Assembly (NCBI GenBank): GCA_049301335.1 | Contig: JBAQKV010000123.1 | Coordinates: 1 to 7,305 of the forward strand | From: JANJWP01 sp049301335 | GTDB taxonomy: Bacteria; Patescibacteriota; Gracilibacteria; BD1-5; UBA2023 | Direction of reading: 5' to 3' | DNA: 7,305 nucleotides | In this document: positions 6,006-7,305 of the stretch, in pieces | How the letters are laid out: the number at the start of each line of letters is the position of its first letter | Position numbering within the stretch: the first letter of the stretch is position 1 | Notes under the pieces: model-generated | What the model was told of the DNA's origin: nothing | Seen by the model: the letters and a program-made list of their open reading frames with translations, nothing else | Databases searched by the model: none | Translations under genes and position numbers: made by a program

Positions 6006-6042
6006 AAAAGCAAATCGGTTTAAAAACACAAGCGATTTAAAC
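6005..6042 (-). terminator. Weak AT-rich hairpin(s) at the end of the EAL gene
   Basis: On the minus strand AAATCG (6033-6038) pairs with CGATTT (6012-6017), followed by GC and TTTTT. A competing perfect pair, GTTTAAA (6036-6042) and TTTAAAC (6018-6024), overlaps it and includes the TAA stop. Both stems are short and AT-rich, so termination may be leaky and the EAL gene could read into the FMN operon. Confidence 0.35.
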
Positions 6043-7305
6043 GGTGGGCGCAGGTCTGGAAAACAGATAACCCTGTGAATAGTCCGCCCCCAAACGAACG
6101 AGGACTTCCTGTTCTTCCTGGGTTTCGACGCCCTCGGCGATGACGAGGATGTTATTTTCGTGAGCGTATCCGATAATATGGCGGAGAAGGCTTTCGTTTC
6201 GTGGGTTCGTGTCTATTCAACGAACGTACTTCATGTCAATCTTGATGTAATCGGCCGCGAAATCGATCATGCGCGTGAGGTTCGCGTTATCGGATCCGAA
6301 GTCGTCGATGGCGATCTTGCAACCGAGGGACTTGAGTTCGTGAGCGATCGCTACCATGAGTTCGCTCTTGGAGGTGTCGATGCCTTCGAGAATTTCGAAA
6401 ATGACCCTCGAAGGACGCATTCCGAACTTCACGATGGATTCGCGAATGAAATCGACGAACGTGAGGTCGGTAACGTCGTCGGCGGAAAGGTTTATGGAAA
6501 ATTCGGTATCGGTATCGGCGAGGTGGGCGAAAGTCTTTTCGACCATGACGCGAGTAATCGAACGGAGGTGTCCGCCTTTTTTCGCGGCGGTGAGGAATTT
6601 GCCCGGAGCGATGACCGAAACCGTATCGGCCGGGTCGAACATCCGGACGAGGCATTCCACCTTTTTCCGAGGCGACGCGTACGGGGCATTGTCGTGGATC
6701 TCCTGATAGAAAGGAACGAAAAGGTCCTTTTCGAGGGCGTACTTCACGAGGGATACCATTTCGAGGCCTTCGCGGAAGAACGCGCTCGTAAGGAGCGTGG
6801 AATCGAAAAGCACGGCCGGCTCGCCGCGTTCGCGCGATTGGTGGAGCGCGATGTACGCGCGCATAAGCATTTCCTTGCCATCGGAACCGTCGGACACTAT
6901 GCCCACGGAAAAAGAAAGGGGGATTTTCGAACCTTCGTGAGCGATTTCCAATTCGTTCAAATGCGAAAGGAACTGGGCGATGGATTCCGCCGTCGCGTTT
7001 TCAGGACAAACGATGGCGAAGTCGGCGCCTTCCAGTTTGTACGCTTCGCCGCCTTTGCTGCGGAACAATCCCGCCAAGCGTCACCCCACCGCGACGAGGA
7101 CGTTGTCCCCCATTTCCGGTCCGTAGGCGTTGTTCACCTCGATCATATGGTTCACGTGCACGACCGCGAGCGTCGGATACGTTCGGACCTTCAGGTCCTC
7201 CACGAGCTGGTTGCGGTTCGGAAGGCCGGTCTGGAGATGCACCATGGAAGCCGCGGCAGCCGCATGGACGTGACGGAGGCGTTCGAGTTCGGTGACGTCG
7301 TGGCT
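6037..7305 (-). CDS. PAS-GGDEF-EAL c-di-GMP protein (N-terminus off the right edge; two UGA read as Gly)
   Basis: The last 422 residues are present. They begin with SHDVTELERL, the typical end of a PAS/PAC sensor domain. A GGDEF domain follows: TGLPNRNQL (27-35), then VNHMIEVNNAYGPEMGD. Its signature is EGADF at 92-96 in place of GGDEF and no RxxD inhibitory site is visible, so cyclase activity is unlikely. The EAL domain spans about 186-422 with ECL at 217-219 for EAL. It keeps Asn272 (INLS), Glu304 and Glu307 (FEILE), Asp334/Asp335 (DDFG), Lys355 (YIKID), Glu391/Glu394 (AEGVE) and Gln411 (SQGY), so c-di-GMP phosphodiesterase activity is plausible. TGA codons at residue 75 (7081-7083, VG-G-RL) and 363 (6217-6219, YVR-G-ID) must be read as glycine; the second lies before the essential AEGVE segment. 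It ends at TAA. It is probably cytoplasmic or tethered by the missing N-terminus. The signal sensed and the downstream target are unknown. Confidence 0.92.

Overview
The window comes from a bacterium that reads UGA as glycine (translation table 25). That code is known from Candidatus Gracilibacteria (BD1-5/GN02) and Candidatus Absconditabacteria (SR1) in the Patescibacteria/CPR. The evidence is direct. Three genes carry ten in-frame TGA codons, and most fall where the protein family has an invariant or strongly preferred glycine: WDF-G-DG in a PKD domain, NF-G-GD and LFAA-G in ApbE, and VG-G-RL in a GGDEF domain. Read with the standard code, these genes would look like strings of pseudogene fragments. 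Every gene whose true end lies inside the window stops at TAA or TAG, with cheV as the one puzzling case. Base composition is GC-rich (135 of 240 bases in four sample lines), whereas the code-25 genomes I recall are mostly AT-rich. I cannot place the organism below the level of that clade.

Layout, left to right. (1) 1-1380, minus: the N-terminal 460 residues of a secreted surface protein with SLH-type modules, two Ig/PKD-type domains and the start of a calcium-binding thrombospondin-3-like stretch, running off the left edge. (2) 1478-2884, minus: rimO, the ribosomal protein S12 methylthiotransferase, with its own promoter and terminator. (3) cheV, minus: a CheW-like coupling domain fused to a receiver domain, starting at 4010. 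Its recognisable protein ends at a TGA at 3024, but in this code the frame stays open to TAA at 2853, across a terminator and the rimO promoter. (4) 4011-4198: an AT-rich divergent control region with two promoters and palindromes. (5) 4199-4495, plus: an HxlR-family regulator, the only plus-strand gene. (6) A bidirectional UUCG-loop terminator separates it from a convergent two-gene operon, 5958 to 4566, minus: a lipoprotein with a covalent-FMN domain, then apbE, the flavin transferase that would modify it. (7) 6037-7305, minus: the C-terminal part of a PAS-GGDEF-EAL protein with a degenerate GGDEF and a well-preserved EAL phosphodiesterase domain, running off the right edge.

The lipoprotein and ApbE form an enzyme-substrate pair, probably for electron transfer at the cell surface. 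CheV and the EAL protein suggest phospho-relay and c-di-GMP control of behaviour such as pilus-based motility or attachment, which would suit a surface-attached lifestyle. The HxlR protein probably controls its own promoter and perhaps cheV. No gene-free stretch exceeds 300 bases, and I saw no tRNA, rRNA, CRISPR array or insertion sequence.
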